A stretch of 64,000 nt of DNA from Falsiroseomonas sp051433195 (GTDB lineage Bacteria > Pseudomonadota > Alphaproteobacteria > Acetobacterales > Acetobacteraceae), in the NCBI RefSeq assembly GCF_051433195.1, contig NZ_JBHMFT010000004.1, positions 124,001-188,000 of the forward strand, given 5' to 3'. Made by a program: the position numbers and the translations under genes. Positions 33,124 to 41,713 of this stretch are shown here, piece after piece. A model generated the notes under the pieces. The model searched no databases and was not told where the DNA came from. It saw only the letters and a program-made list of their open reading frames with translations. Each line of letters opens with the position of its first letter. The stretch's first letter is position 1.

Positions 33124-34083
33124 TCACGCCAGCCTCGTCGACAGGAACAGCAGCAGCGCCGCCAGCAGGGCCAGCAGCAGCGCCGCGCCCAGGAATTCCG
33201 GCACGCGGAACACGCGCATCTTGGCGATCGCGCTCTCGAAGGCCGCCAGCGCCAGGCACAGCACCGCCATCTTCGCCACCCACGCCAGCAGCCCGACCAC
33301 CCACCCGAGCGGCGCGAAGCCCGCCGGCGCCGTGCCGAAGGGGAAGAAGATCGCCGCCAGCAGCGCCAGCCACAGCGTCAGGCGCAGCGCGGAAGCCGCC
33401 TCCCACAGCGCCAGGTGGCGACCGGAGGCTTCGAGGATCATCGCCTCGTGCACCATGGTCAGCTCGAGGTGGGTGGCCGGGTTGTCGACCGGGATGCGGG
33501 CATTCTCCGCCACCGCCACCGCCAGCAGCGCCACCAGCGCCAGCCCGAGCGAGACGCGCAGGCCCAGGCTGCCATCCTGGAAGATGGCGCCGACCTGCTC
33601 CAGCCCCGTCGTTCCGGCCAGGATCGCCAGCACCAGCGCCACCAGCAGCAGCGCCGGTTCCGCCAGCGCCGCGAAGGACATCTCCCGGGCGGCGCCCAGT
33701 CCGCCGAAGGCCGTGCCGACATCGAGGCCGGCGAGCGCCATCGCCACCCGGCCGAGTGCCAGCAACCCCGCGATCAGCACGAGGTCCGCCATCGGGGCGA
33801 ACGCCATGCCACGGGAAAAACTCGGCACCAAAGCCAGGGCGGCCAGCGCCGCGGTGGCGCCGGCATAGGGCGCGGCGCGGCTGATCCAGCTGGCGTTCTC
33901 CGCCAGCACCGGCCGCTTGCGCAGCAATTTCCGGAAATCCCACAGCGGCTGCAGCGGCGAGGCGCCGGTGCGGCCCATCATCCGCGCCTTCAGCCAGCGG
34001 ATGCCGCCCACCACCAGCGGCGCCGCCGCCAGCACCAATGCCAGGTGCAGAAGCTGCGTCAGGATGCCGGTGACGATCCACAT
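33124..34083 (-). CDS. HyfC-like membrane subunit (NuoH-like)
   Basis: A 319-aa protein with about eight membrane helices of the NuoH/HyfC type, which links the peripheral arm to the proton path. Conserved stretches include RKLLRKRPV, REMSFAALAEPALLL and the loop ENARIPVDNPATHLELTMVHEAMILE with its acidic residues. The start could be ATG 34083 (TGATG junction with the HyfB-like stop) or GTG 34086; ATG is preferred. It completes the membrane arm with the HyfB-, HyfE- and HyfF-like proteins. Confidence 0.93.
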   Translation of the reverse strand: MWIVTGILTQLLHLALVLAAAPLVVGGIRWLKARMMGRTGASPLQPLWDFRKLLRKRPVLAENASWISRAAPYAGATAALAALALVPSFSRGMAFAPMADLVLIAGLLALGRVAMALAGLDVGTAFGGLGAAREMSFAALAEPALLLVALVLAILAGTTGLEQVGAIFQDGSLGLRVSLGLALVALLAVAVAENARIPVDNPATHLELTMVHEAMILEASGRHLALWEAASALRLTLWLALLAAIFFPFGTAPAGFAPLGWVVGLLAWVAKMAVLCLALAAFESAIAKMRVFRVPEFLGAALLLALLAALLLFLSTRLA

Positions 34084-36152
34084 CACCGCGCCTCCAGCCA
34101 GGCGGACAGCGCCAGCAGCGCCACCAGCGTGCCGAAGGGCAGCATCAGGAAGCGCGTCAGCGACAGGTCGCGCAGCCGTTCCGCCCGGGTCGCCAGGGCA
34201 TCGCGCAGCCGGGTCATGGGTGCCAGCAGCCAGGTGTCGGAGGGATCCGTGAACCCCGATTCCAGCCGCGCGGGCCCGGGATCACCCGGTGCCGGCATCG
34301 CCACCGATTCCCGCGCCGCCAGCAGCGATGTTCCCAGCATCCGCCGCAGCGGCTGGCCGAGGCCGGCGGCCGAGGGCTGCGTCACCGGGTCGCCGAAGGG
34401 CAAATGCTGCGGCGGCGCCATGAAGCCGCAATCCCAGGCCGGGCTCCGCGCCACGCCGGCCGGGCTGCGGCCGCGCAGCCCCCACCAGATGGCACCCGCC
34501 ACCGCCGCCAGCAGCAGCGCGAGGCCGAGCGGCCAGTAGCGCGCGCCGCCATCGCCGACGCGGACCAGCAGGGCGCTGCCGCGTTCCACCATGCCATGCG
34601 GCACCAGCACCTGCACGGCCGGCTCCGCCAGCGCCAGCATCGGCCCGGGCAGCAGCCCGAACAGGATGGTGAGCCCCGCCGGCAGCAGCAGCGCCAGCCG
34701 CGCCAGCCTCGGGCCGTCCACCGCGCCTGCGGCGCGCGGCGTGCGCGGCCGGCCGAGGAACACCATCCCGAACAGCCGCACCATCGCCGCCGCCGCCAGC
34801 GCCACTGCCAGCGCGACCGCCGCCACCACCGCGACGGCCAGGACCTGGAACGCCAGGTCGCCGACGCGCCAGGCCGCCAGCAGCGCCTGCAGCAGCAGCC
34901 ATTCGCTGGCGAAGCCGGACAGCGGCGGCAGGCTGGCCGCGGCGCCGCCGCCCACCAGCACCGCGCCCGCCGTCCAAGGCATGGCGTGGATCAACCCGCC
35001 CAGGCGATCCAGCCGGCGGGAGGCGGCGCCATGCAGCACCTCCCCCAGCCCGAGGAACAGCAGCGACTTGAACAGCGCGTGGTTCAGCGCGTGCAGCAGC
35101 GCTGCCCCCGCCGCCAGCCCGGCCAGCACGCCGAGATCGGCCGCGCGGAAACAGGCGGCGAGGCCGAGGCCGAGGGCGATCAGCCCGACATTCTCGATGG
35201 TGGAACAGGCCAGCAGGGTCTTGCCATCCTCCTCCAGGTTGGCGCGCAGCGCGCCGAACACGGCAGAGGCCGCGCCCAGCACCAGCAGCGGCACGCCCCA
35301 CCACAGCGGCTGCGCCGGCCCGGACAGGTCCAGCAGCAGCCGGGCCAGGACGTAGATCGCCACCTTGGTCATGGCGGCGGACATCAGGGCGGAGACATGA
35401 CTCGGCGCCGCCGGATGGGCGAGCGGAAGCCAGCCATGCAGCGGCACCAGCCCGGCCTTGGCCCCGGCACCGGCCACGACCAGCGCCAGCACCGCCGCCG
35501 CCTGCCACCCGGCGGGAGGGTTTTCGCGGATGGCGGCGAAGGACAGGTCGCCGCCCACGCCAAGCAGGCCGATGGCCGGGATCAGGCAGGCGCCGCTAAA
35601 GATGGCGAAGCCGAGATACAGCCGCGCCGCGCGGCGGTTCTCCCGCGCCTGATGGTCCGCTGCGACCAGGACCCAGGAGGCGAGCGACATCGCCTCGAAC
35701 CCCAGCAGCAGTGAAAAACCGTCGGCCGCGACCAGGGCCAGCGCCATGCCGGCCAGGAACAGCGGATAGGCCGCCAGCAGCCGGGGCGGACCCTGCGCGC
35801 CATGCGCCAGCGCGAACAGGGCCGAGCAGGCACCGGCCAGGCCGAGCAGCAGCAGGAACCAGGCCGAGAGCGCATCCAGCGCCACCAGCGCCGGCAGGCC
35901 GGGCACCGAAAGCGGCAGCGCCTGGGCCGGCAGCGGCCCGGTGAACAGCACGGCGAGCCCGATGCCGGCAAACCCGACGCAGGCCGCCAGCGATCCGCCG
36001 TGCACCGCGGATGCCACCCATTTCGCCCCCTGGGGCAGCCGCGCCAGCGGCACGGCCGCCAGCGCCAGCAGCCCGAGGCCCGCCAGCATCAGAAGGAAAG
36101 CCGTCAGCACGGCAGGGGCGCGAAGCGGATCACTGCGGCGGAGGATAGACAC
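34083..36152 (-). CDS. HyfB-like antiporter-type membrane subunit (NuoL-like)
   Basis: A 689-aa protein with about 16 membrane helices, first gene of the operon. The antiporter core carries VVAGAGAKAGLVPLHGWLPLAHPAAPSHVSALMSA with the lysine and histidine, HALNHALFKSLLFLG and a TKVAIYVLAR helix. The C-terminal region after the last core helix contains SPAWDCGFMAPP, as in HyfB/HycC. It starts with GTG at 36152; GGTGAGG lies close upstream. Together with the HyfC-, HyfE- and HyfF-like subunits it should form an ion-translocating membrane arm. Confidence 0.93.
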   Translation of the reverse strand: MSILRRSDPLRAPAVLTAFLLMLAGLGLLALAAVPLARLPQGAKWVASAVHGGSLAACVGFAGIGLAVLFTGPLPAQALPLSVPGLPALVALDALSAWFLLLLGLAGACSALFALAHGAQGPPRLLAAYPLFLAGMALALVAADGFSLLLGFEAMSLASWVLVAADHQARENRRAARLYLGFAIFSGACLIPAIGLLGVGGDLSFAAIRENPPAGWQAAAVLALVVAGAGAKAGLVPLHGWLPLAHPAAPSHVSALMSAAMTKVAIYVLARLLLDLSGPAQPLWWGVPLLVLGAASAVFGALRANLEEDGKTLLACSTIENVGLIALGLGLAACFRAADLGVLAGLAAGAALLHALNHALFKSLLFLGLGEVLHGAASRRLDRLGGLIHAMPWTAGAVLVGGGAAASLPPLSGFASEWLLLQALLAAWRVGDLAFQVLAVAVVAAVALAVALAAAAMVRLFGMVFLGRPRTPRAAGAVDGPRLARLALLLPAGLTILFGLLPGPMLALAEPAVQVLVPHGMVERGSALLVRVGDGGARYWPLGLALLLAAVAGAIWWGLRGRSPAGVARSPAWDCGFMAPPQHLPFGDPVTQPSAAGLGQPLRRMLGTSLLAARESVAMPAPGDPGPARLESGFTDPSDTWLLAPMTRLRDALATRAERLRDLSLTRFLMLPFGTLVALLALSAWLEAR

Positions 36153-36271
36153 GCCTCACCCGCGGCATAAGGGGGCGCGGTGGGCAAGGCGATCAAGTCT
36201 GCCGGGACGACGTGCATTTCCGCGGAGCCGCCGCCGCCTTGCAGCTTTCCAACCGTGCGGGGCGGCGCTAG

Positions 36272-36907
36272 ATGGCCCGTCCCGGCTTTGCAGCGCGGGC
36301 ACTCGGACCATCACCGGGCGGTCGGCCCGCAACTCAGGACTCAGGGGGCGTTTCGTTGGGCCCGTTGCTCGCCTTCAGCCGCGGCGTCGATGCCCTGAAC
36401 GCCGCGTTCGGGCGCATCGCCGACTGGCTGGTGCTGATCGCCTGCGCCGTCAGCGCCGGCAACGCCTTCGCCCGCTACGGCTTCTCCTCCGGCTCCAACG
36501 CCTTCCTCGAGGCGCAGTGGTATGCCTTCGCCGGCATGGTGATGCTCGGCGCCAGCTACACGCTGTTCCGCAACGAGCATGTCCGGGTCGACCTGGTCTA
36601 TGGCGCGCTCGGGCAGCGGGCGCGGATCTGGGTGGATGTGCTGGGCATCACTTTCTTCCTGATGCCGGCCATGGCGCTGCTGGCCTGGATGACCTGGCCG
36701 TTCTTCGTCGAATCCTGGATGCGGGCGGAGGTTTCGCCGGCGCCCGGCGGCCTGCTGCGCTGGCCGGTGAAGCTGCTGCTGCCGCTCGGCTTCCTGCTGA
36801 TGTCGTTGCAGGGGCTGTCCGAGCTGGTGAAGCGCATCGCCATGCTGCGCGGCATCGAGCTGCCGCCCGGCCGCCTGCACGCCTCCTACGCCCGGCCCGA
36901 CCAGTGA
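36272..36907 (+). CDS. TRAP transporter small permease (DctQ family)
   Basis: Up to 211 aa with four membrane helices. ADWLVLIACAVSAGNAFARYG begins the domain, and the central YTLFRNEHVRVDLVYGAL is the DctQ signature. It helps the large permease import organic acids driven by an ion gradient. The ATG at 36272 has no clear ribosome site; an in-frame TTG at 36356 preceded by AGGGGGC would give 183 aa, closer to family length. The large permease follows, separated by a long hairpin. No binding protein is adjacent. Confidence 0.9.
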   Translation: MARPGFAARALGPSPGGRPATQDSGGVSLGPLLAFSRGVDALNAAFGRIADWLVLIACAVSAGNAFARYGFSSGSNAFLEAQWYAFAGMVMLGASYTLFRNEHVRVDLVYGALGQRARIWVDVLGITFFLMPAMALLAWMTWPFFVESWMRAEVSPAPGGLLRWPVKLLLPLGFLLMSLQGLSELVKRIAMLRGIELPPGRLHASYARPDQ

Positions 36908-36923
36908 GGGTCATGCAGGTTTC

Positions 36924-36996
36924 GGGAAAGCCCTCTCCCCCTGAGCCAACCTTCGACGCAACGCGCCGAACCCCCAAGGGGGAGAGGGCTTTTCCC
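36924..36996. repeat. long hairpin between TRAP permease genes
   Basis: GGGAAAGCCCTCTCCCCC (from 36924) pairs with GGGGGAGAGGGCTTTTCCC (to 36996), giving an 18-bp stem with a single bulged base around a 33-base loop. The right arm supplies a purine-rich stretch 18 bases before the DctM ATG. Part of the arm, CCCTCTCCCC, is shared with the repeats at 29276 and 33049. Confidence 0.8.
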
Positions 36997-37007
36997 GGGG
37001 TCGGCAG

Positions 37008-38432
37008 ATGAGCGAGTTTTTCAACGTGGATACCATGCCGCCGCTGATGTTCGGCGGGCTGGTGGTGTTCCTGCTGATCGGCTTCCCGGCCGCCTTCTCG
37101 CTGGCCGCGGTCGGGCTGTTCTTCGGCTTCCTGGCGATCGAACTGGGCCTGTTCCCCGAGGCCTGGATGTTCAACCTGCCGCTGCGGGTCTTCGCCATCC
37201 TGTCGAACGACCTGCTGCTGGCCATCCCGTTCTTCACCCTGATGGGCGCGGTGCTGGAGCGCTGCGGCCTGGCGGAGGATCTGCTGGAGGGCACCGGGCA
37301 GCTGTTCGGCAAGGTGCCGGGCGGCCTCGCCTATGCCGTCATCATCGTCGGCGCGATCCTGGGCGCGATCACCGGCACCGTCGCCGCCAGCGTCATCTCC
37401 ATGGGCATGATCAGCCTGCCGATCATGATGCGCTACGGCTACGACATGCGGATCGCGACCGGCGTCATCGCGGCGTCGGGCACCATCACCCAGATCATCC
37501 CGCCCTCCCTCGTGCTGATCGTGCTGTCGGACCAGCTCGGGCAATCGGTGGGGGAGATGTATGCCGGGGCGATCGGGCCCTCGCTGATGCAGATCGCGCT
37601 GTTCCTGCTGTTCATCTGGGGCGTGTCGATCTTCCAGCCGCACAAGGTGCCGCCGCTGCCACCCGAAGCGCTGGCGCCGCGCGACTGGCGGCTGTGGTGG
37701 CGGGTGCTGAAGGGCATGGTGCCGTCCATGGGCCTGATCTTCATGGTTCTCGGCACCATCTTCATGGGCCTCGCGACGCCGACCGAGGCCGGTGCCATGG
37801 GCGTGGTCGGCGCGGTGGTGCTGGCGGCGCTGAACCGGCGGCTGACCTGGCCACTGATCCGCCAGGCGATGGGCAACACCATGCGCATCACCAGCATGGT
37901 CATCTTCATCCTGATCGGCGCCACCGTGTTCACCCTGGTGTTCCAGGGCGTCGATGGCGGCATCTGGATCGAGCACCTGCTGGCGATGCTGCCGGGCGGG
38001 CAGACCGGCTTCCTGATCTTCGTCAACGTCTTCATCTTCTTCCTGGCGTTCTTCCTCGACTTTTTCGAGATCGCCTTCATCGTCATCCCGCTGCTGGCCC
38101 CGGCGGCGAAGTCGCTCGGCATCGACCTGGTGTGGTTCGGGGTGCTGATCTGCATCAACATGCAGACCGCCTTCATGCACCCGCCCTTCGGCTTCGCGCT
38201 GTTCTACCTGCGCGGCGTGGCGCCCAAATCCGTGCTGACGCGGGACATCTACCTGGGCGCCATCCCCTGGCTCGGGCTGCAACTGGTGCTGGTCGCCATC
38301 GTGATCTTCTGGCCGCAGAGCGTGACCTACTGGCTGGACCGCACGCCGCGGGCGGACCCCAGCACGGTCATCATCGACATGCCGCCGCCGATGCCGGCAC
38401 CGGACATGCCGAGCGTGCCGATTTTCCAGTGA
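37008..38432 (+). CDS. TRAP transporter large permease (DctM family)
   Basis: A 474-aa protein with about 12 membrane helices, the transport subunit of a TRAP system. It shows FFTLMGAVLERCGLAEDLLEG, GAILGAITGTVAASVISMG and IIPPSLVLIVLSDQLGQSVGEMYAGAIGP, all typical of DctM. An extended C-terminal tail rich in proline and methionine follows the last helix. The stop overlaps the TrmO GTG. The substrate is unknown because no binding protein is adjacent. Confidence 0.95.
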   Translation: MSEFFNVDTMPPLMFGGLVVFLLIGFPAAFSLAAVGLFFGFLAIELGLFPEAWMFNLPLRVFAILSNDLLLAIPFFTLMGAVLERCGLAEDLLEGTGQLFGKVPGGLAYAVIIVGAILGAITGTVAASVISMGMISLPIMMRYGYDMRIATGVIAASGTITQIIPPSLVLIVLSDQLGQSVGEMYAGAIGPSLMQIALFLLFIWGVSIFQPHKVPPLPPEALAPRDWRLWWRVLKGMVPSMGLIFMVLGTIFMGLATPTEAGAMGVVGAVVLAALNRRLTWPLIRQAMGNTMRITSMVIFILIGATVFTLVFQGVDGGIWIEHLLAMLPGGQTGFLIFVNVFIFFLAFFLDFFEIAFIVIPLLAPAAKSLGIDLVWFGVLICINMQTAFMHPPFGFALFYLRGVAPKSVLTRDIYLGAIPWLGLQLVLVAIVIFWPQSVTYWLDRTPRADPSTVIIDMPPPMPAPDMPSVPIFQ

Positions 38433-38884
38433 TCCTCACCCCGATCGGCACCGTGCGCGGCGGGCGGCTGGAGCCGGCGGATGACGGGTGGGATGCCGTC
38501 GAGGCCGAGATCGTGCTGGACCCCGCGCTGCTGGGGCCTGATGCGGCGCTGGGACTGGATAGCTTCAGCCACGTTGTCGTGGTGTTCGGCTTCCACCGGC
38601 TGGACCCTGCGCAGGTGGAGCGCAACGCCCGTCATCCGCGCGGCCGGCTGGACTGGCCACGCACCGGCATTCTGGCCCAGCGCGGCGCACCGCGGCCGAA
38701 CCGCCTCGGCGTCACCACCTGCACGCTGTTGGGTGTTCAGGGGCTGCTGCTGCGCGTGCGCGGGCTGGATGCGGTCGACGGATCGCCGGTGCTGGACGTG
38801 AAGCCGCACATGACCGGCTTCGACCCGCGGGGGGAGGTCCGGGAGCCGGATTGGGCGCGGGAGATCATGGCAGGTTATTGGTAG
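38429..38884 (+). CDS. trmO: tRNA (N6-threonylcarbamoyladenosine-37) methyltransferase TrmO
   Basis: A 151-aa TsaA/TrmO family protein that methylates t6A37 to m6t6A37 in tRNA using SAM. It begins TPIGTVRGGR, with the conserved LDSFSHVVVVFGFH, RHPRGRLDWPRTGILAQRGAPRPNRLGVTTCTLL and LDVKPHM-T-GFDP motifs, which are the diagnostic SPNRLG-type and D-x-KPY regions. Start GTG 38429 overlaps the DctM stop by GTGA. In many TrmO proteins the C-terminal extension is longer; here it is minimal. Confidence 0.9.
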   Translation: MILTPIGTVRGGRLEPADDGWDAVEAEIVLDPALLGPDAALGLDSFSHVVVVFGFHRLDPAQVERNARHPRGRLDWPRTGILAQRGAPRPNRLGVTTCTLLGVQGLLLRVRGLDAVDGSPVLDVKPHMTGFDPRGEVREPDWAREIMAGYW

Positions 38885-38929
38885 GGTCTAGACTAAGGAC
38901 GCGAACCACCGCAGACCGCGCCTATCCCG

Positions 38930-39412
38930 TTATTCCGCGGTCACCCCGGTTGACCCATTCCCTAGTGAACGGATCGTCTCGGCAACAGCCTCACGCTTTT
39001 GTGGTCGAGTGAGCTGACCCCATCTTTGATGCGCCACCTCTGGAATTTCCATCTCAACCACCTTCTGCGGCTCGATAAGTTCCCAAGAGGCGATACGCCG
39101 GCTTCGGCATGCTGGGCACAAAGGCTGTCCATCAATCGAATAGGGCTTTCCCTGCGGGTCTGGGTCACATGCCAGAGGGCCAAAAATTTGCTGCAGGATG
39201 TCCGCTACCCGGAATGGATCTTCCGCGCCGATGGCGTCCGTCACCAACGATTTCAGCTCTTCATAAACAGCATCTTCGAAAGCATTCAGGTGTGCCAACC
39301 TTCCGGATAATGACCATAATAAGAATTCGCCATACCGACTTTCATCCAGCATTGGCGCTTCGAAGGTATGATTGCATGCGGCGCAGACATATTTTCCTAA
39401 GGTAATTTTCAT
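38930..39412 (-). CDS. CpXC-like zinc-ribbon protein, probable immunity partner
   Basis: A 160-aa soluble protein with two cysteine pairs, CAAC at residues 10-13 and CPAC at 99-102, likely forming a zinc ribbon. Between them is a helical region (LSGRLAHLNAFEDAVYEELKSLV). The ATG overlaps the stop of the upstream toxin-like gene (ATGA), a typical toxin/immunity order. Codon use and base composition are less GC-rich than the neighbours, like the C-terminal toxin domain. The N-terminal ribbon resembles CpXC proteins; the immunity role is inference from position. Confidence 0.7.
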   Translation of the reverse strand: MKITLGKYVCAACNHTFEAPMLDESRYGEFLLWSLSGRLAHLNAFEDAVYEELKSLVTDAIGAEDPFRVADILQQIFGPLACDPDPQGKPYSIDGQPLCPACRSRRIASWELIEPQKVVEMEIPEVAHQRWGQLTRPQKREAVAETIRSLGNGSTGVTAE

Positions 39413-40782
39413 GGCGTCGCAGGACTCACCATCACGGGTTTAAGGACATCGTTGAAATCGCGAATTATAACAATGTTGGTGCCTGCGGTTCTCTCGGAAG
39501 AGTATCTGATAGCATTGTAGCCATTTTGAGCGGCTCTTTTACCGATTGTCTGAGTACTGGATGAAATCGGTCCGCCAGAATAGTTCCACGCCCGGGCAAC
39601 GCTCGGATCGCTGAGGTCGAGTACCCGCAACGCATTCTGATTGACGCTGAACCGTATCCCCGTTGAAGGCTGCACTCCGTGGTGCGCCAACTCCGCCAGC
39701 GCTGTTCCTGGCTGCTCCGCAACGTAGAAGCCACGGCCGAAGCGGCTCTTTGCGTTCATGAAGGCGGGATCAATCCCGGCCTCAAGGATGCTACGGACTG
39801 CTCCTGGTGTCGGTGTCGCGTGCCAGACGGAACTGGCTGCTGCGCTCTCTGCAACCTCAGCATGCCGCATTCGGGCCGGCTTCGGCGATTGGTCATGCCC
39901 TTTGCGATTTTGCGGCCGGGACCTGCTGCCAGGCCTCTCCGCCACCTCCATCTGCCCGCCACGCGGCTTCTTCGGCCCCGCCCGCACGATGATGCGGATG
40001 AACAACTCCACCCCGATCAGCGTCACCGCCGCCGCCAGGATGACCGCCGCCGCCCTCAGGTCCGCCTCGGTCTTGGCCGACTGCACGCGGTCGAATACCT
40101 CGGAAAGCTTCGCGATCCCCTCCAGCACCGCGTCCTTGGCGAACACCAGCGTCACGCCCAGCAGCAGCCCACCGGCCAGCAGCGCGAGGACGCCGGCCGG
40201 GTTCATCATCATCAGCGCCATCGTCCCGGCCATCATCGCCAGGGCTTCGGGCGAGAAGAACTCGTCGAAGCGCGCCCGCACCTCCTTGCCCAGCCCGTCC
40301 AGCGAAAGCTCATCCGGCACCTTCGCCAGCACCAGCAGCCAACGCTCGTCCATCGGCATGGCCGCGACATTCACCCCGGCCATCCGCCGCACCGGCAGGG
40401 AAACCTCGCCTTTCAGCGACTGCAGCATGGCGCGGGTGTCGCCCTCGACCTCCCGCGCGCCGGGCAGATGCGCGATGCGCATCACCAGCACCCGGCGATC
40501 CTGCACGCCGCGAGCTATGGCGGCGATGACCTCCATGCCGGTCAGCACAGGGCCGGTCAGGAAAGCCGGCTTGCCCTGGAGTTCCGCGGCGAGGTCAAGT
40601 AGGGCTGCCTGCGTCGCCCCGCCATCCTGCATGGCGCGCCTCAGTGCCGCTTGCAACTCCAGCAGGCCGACGCCGCGGGAAATGCCCTGCTGGCGCACCA
40701 CCGCATCCGACATCCATGCGGAGGCGGGAATCAGCAGGTAGCCTCCCTCGGCCTCCTGTAGCTGGATGATGCGTCCCTGCAT
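39409..40782 (-). CDS. probable polymorphic toxin: membrane-spanning N-terminus with RES/ADP-ribosyltransferase-like C-terminal domain
   Basis: A 457-aa chimera. Residues 1-170 are soluble with no match I know. Residues 178-213 and 243-266 are hydrophobic, with a helical segment between (FDRVQSAKTEADLRAA), similar to the two-helix regions of secreted effectors such as DUF6861 proteins. After a basic linker (270-312), residues 317-453 form a domain with VWHATP, SRFGRGFYVAE, TALAELAHHG, RVLDLSDP and YNAIRYSSERTAGTNIVII. That matches the layout of RES-type NAD-degrading or ADP-ribosylating toxins. Composition shifts to lower GC in this domain. The zinc-ribbon protein downstream is coupled. Confidence 0.75.
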   Translation of the reverse strand: MQGRIIQLQEAEGGYLLIPASAWMSDAVVRQQGISRGVGLLELQAALRRAMQDGGATQAALLDLAAELQGKPAFLTGPVLTGMEVIAAIARGVQDRRVLVMRIAHLPGAREVEGDTRAMLQSLKGEVSLPVRRMAGVNVAAMPMDERWLLVLAKVPDELSLDGLGKEVRARFDEFFSPEALAMMAGTMALMMMNPAGVLALLAGGLLLGVTLVFAKDAVLEGIAKLSEVFDRVQSAKTEADLRAAAVILAAAVTLIGVELFIRIIVRAGPKKPRGGQMEVAERPGSRSRPQNRKGHDQSPKPARMRHAEVAESAAASSVWHATPTPGAVRSILEAGIDPAFMNAKSRFGRGFYVAEQPGTALAELAHHGVQPSTGIRFSVNQNALRVLDLSDPSVARAWNYSGGPISSSTQTIGKRAAQNGYNAIRYSSERTAGTNIVIIRDFNDVLKPVMVSPATP

Positions 40783-40851
40783 GCACAGCGATACTTCATC
40801 CGAAACGGTTCAGTGTCGAGAGTGTTGATCGGCCTTGGTTGAGGCGGGCGT

Positions 40852-41679
40852 TCAGATCATCGCCAGCGACCGCTTTCGCCTCGGCGGAGGAAAGGCCGCG
40901 TCCAGTTCGGCCAGATCCTCCGCCGCCAGTCGCAGGTCGCGCGCTGCCGCATTGGCCCTCACATGCGCCGGATCGCTCGCCTTCGGAATCGCGATCACAC
41001 CCGGCCGCGCCAGCACGAAGGCCAGCGCCACCTGCGCCGGCGCCACGCCATGCCGCGCCGCCACCACCCGCAGCGCCTTGTGCCGCAGCAGCGCGCCGCC
41101 CTGGCCGATCGGGGAATAGGCCATCACCGGCATCGCGTGCTCCGCGCAGAACGGCAGCAGGTCGAACTCCGGGCCGCGTGCCTCCAGGTTCCACAGCACC
41201 TGGTCCGTGGCGCAATCGGCCAGCGCCGGGCCGAGCTCCTTCAGGTCCGGCACGTCCAGGTTGGAGACGCCCCAGCGCGCGACCTGGCCGCGGGCGCGCG
41301 CCGCCTCCATCGCCTGCACCGTCTCCGCCAGGGGCACGCTGCCGCGCCAGTGCAGCAGGTACAGGTCGATCCGCTCCACCCGCAGCCGCTTCAGGCTGGC
41401 CGCCAGCGCCACCGGCAATCGCGTCGCCGAGGCATTGTGCGGATAGACCTTGGAGACGAGGAACACCTCCTCCCGCCGCCCGGCGATGGCCTCTCCCACC
41501 ACCTCCTCCGCGCCGCCCTCGCCATACATCTCCGCCGTGTCGATCAGCCTCAGGCCGAGGTCGAGGCCCAGCCGCAGTGCATCCGCCTCCGCCCGCCGGT
41601 CGCCGCCCTCGCCCATGCGCCAGGTGCCCTGGCCGAGCGCCGGCACCGTCACGCCATCATGAAACCGCACCTGATCCAT
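40852..41679 (-). CDS. aldo/keto reductase
   Basis: A 275-aa NADPH-dependent reductase of the AKR superfamily with a TIM-barrel fold. LIDTAEMYGEGGAEEVVGEA gives the catalytic Asp and Tyr, VFLVSKVYP the catalytic lysine, and LLHWRG the histidine. The C-terminal coenzyme site is VIAIPKASDPAHVRANA. Start ATG 41679; the open frame continues upstream but is antisense to the next gene. Substrate not determinable. Confidence 0.93.
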   Translation of the reverse strand: MDQVRFHDGVTVPALGQGTWRMGEGGDRRAEADALRLGLDLGLRLIDTAEMYGEGGAEEVVGEAIAGRREEVFLVSKVYPHNASATRLPVALAASLKRLRVERIDLYLLHWRGSVPLAETVQAMEAARARGQVARWGVSNLDVPDLKELGPALADCATDQVLWNLEARGPEFDLLPFCAEHAMPVMAYSPIGQGGALLRHKALRVVAARHGVAPAQVALAFVLARPGVIAIPKASDPAHVRANAAARDLRLAAEDLAELDAAFPPPRRKRSLAMI

Positions 41680-41713
41680 GGAACCACAGCCTCCCTCGAC
41701 CCATTTGCCAGGC

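Noticed and set aside
28424..36152. Formate hydrogenlyase or true group 4 hydrogenase
   Set aside because: NiFe ligand motifs are missing and no formate dehydrogenase or maturation genes are nearby.
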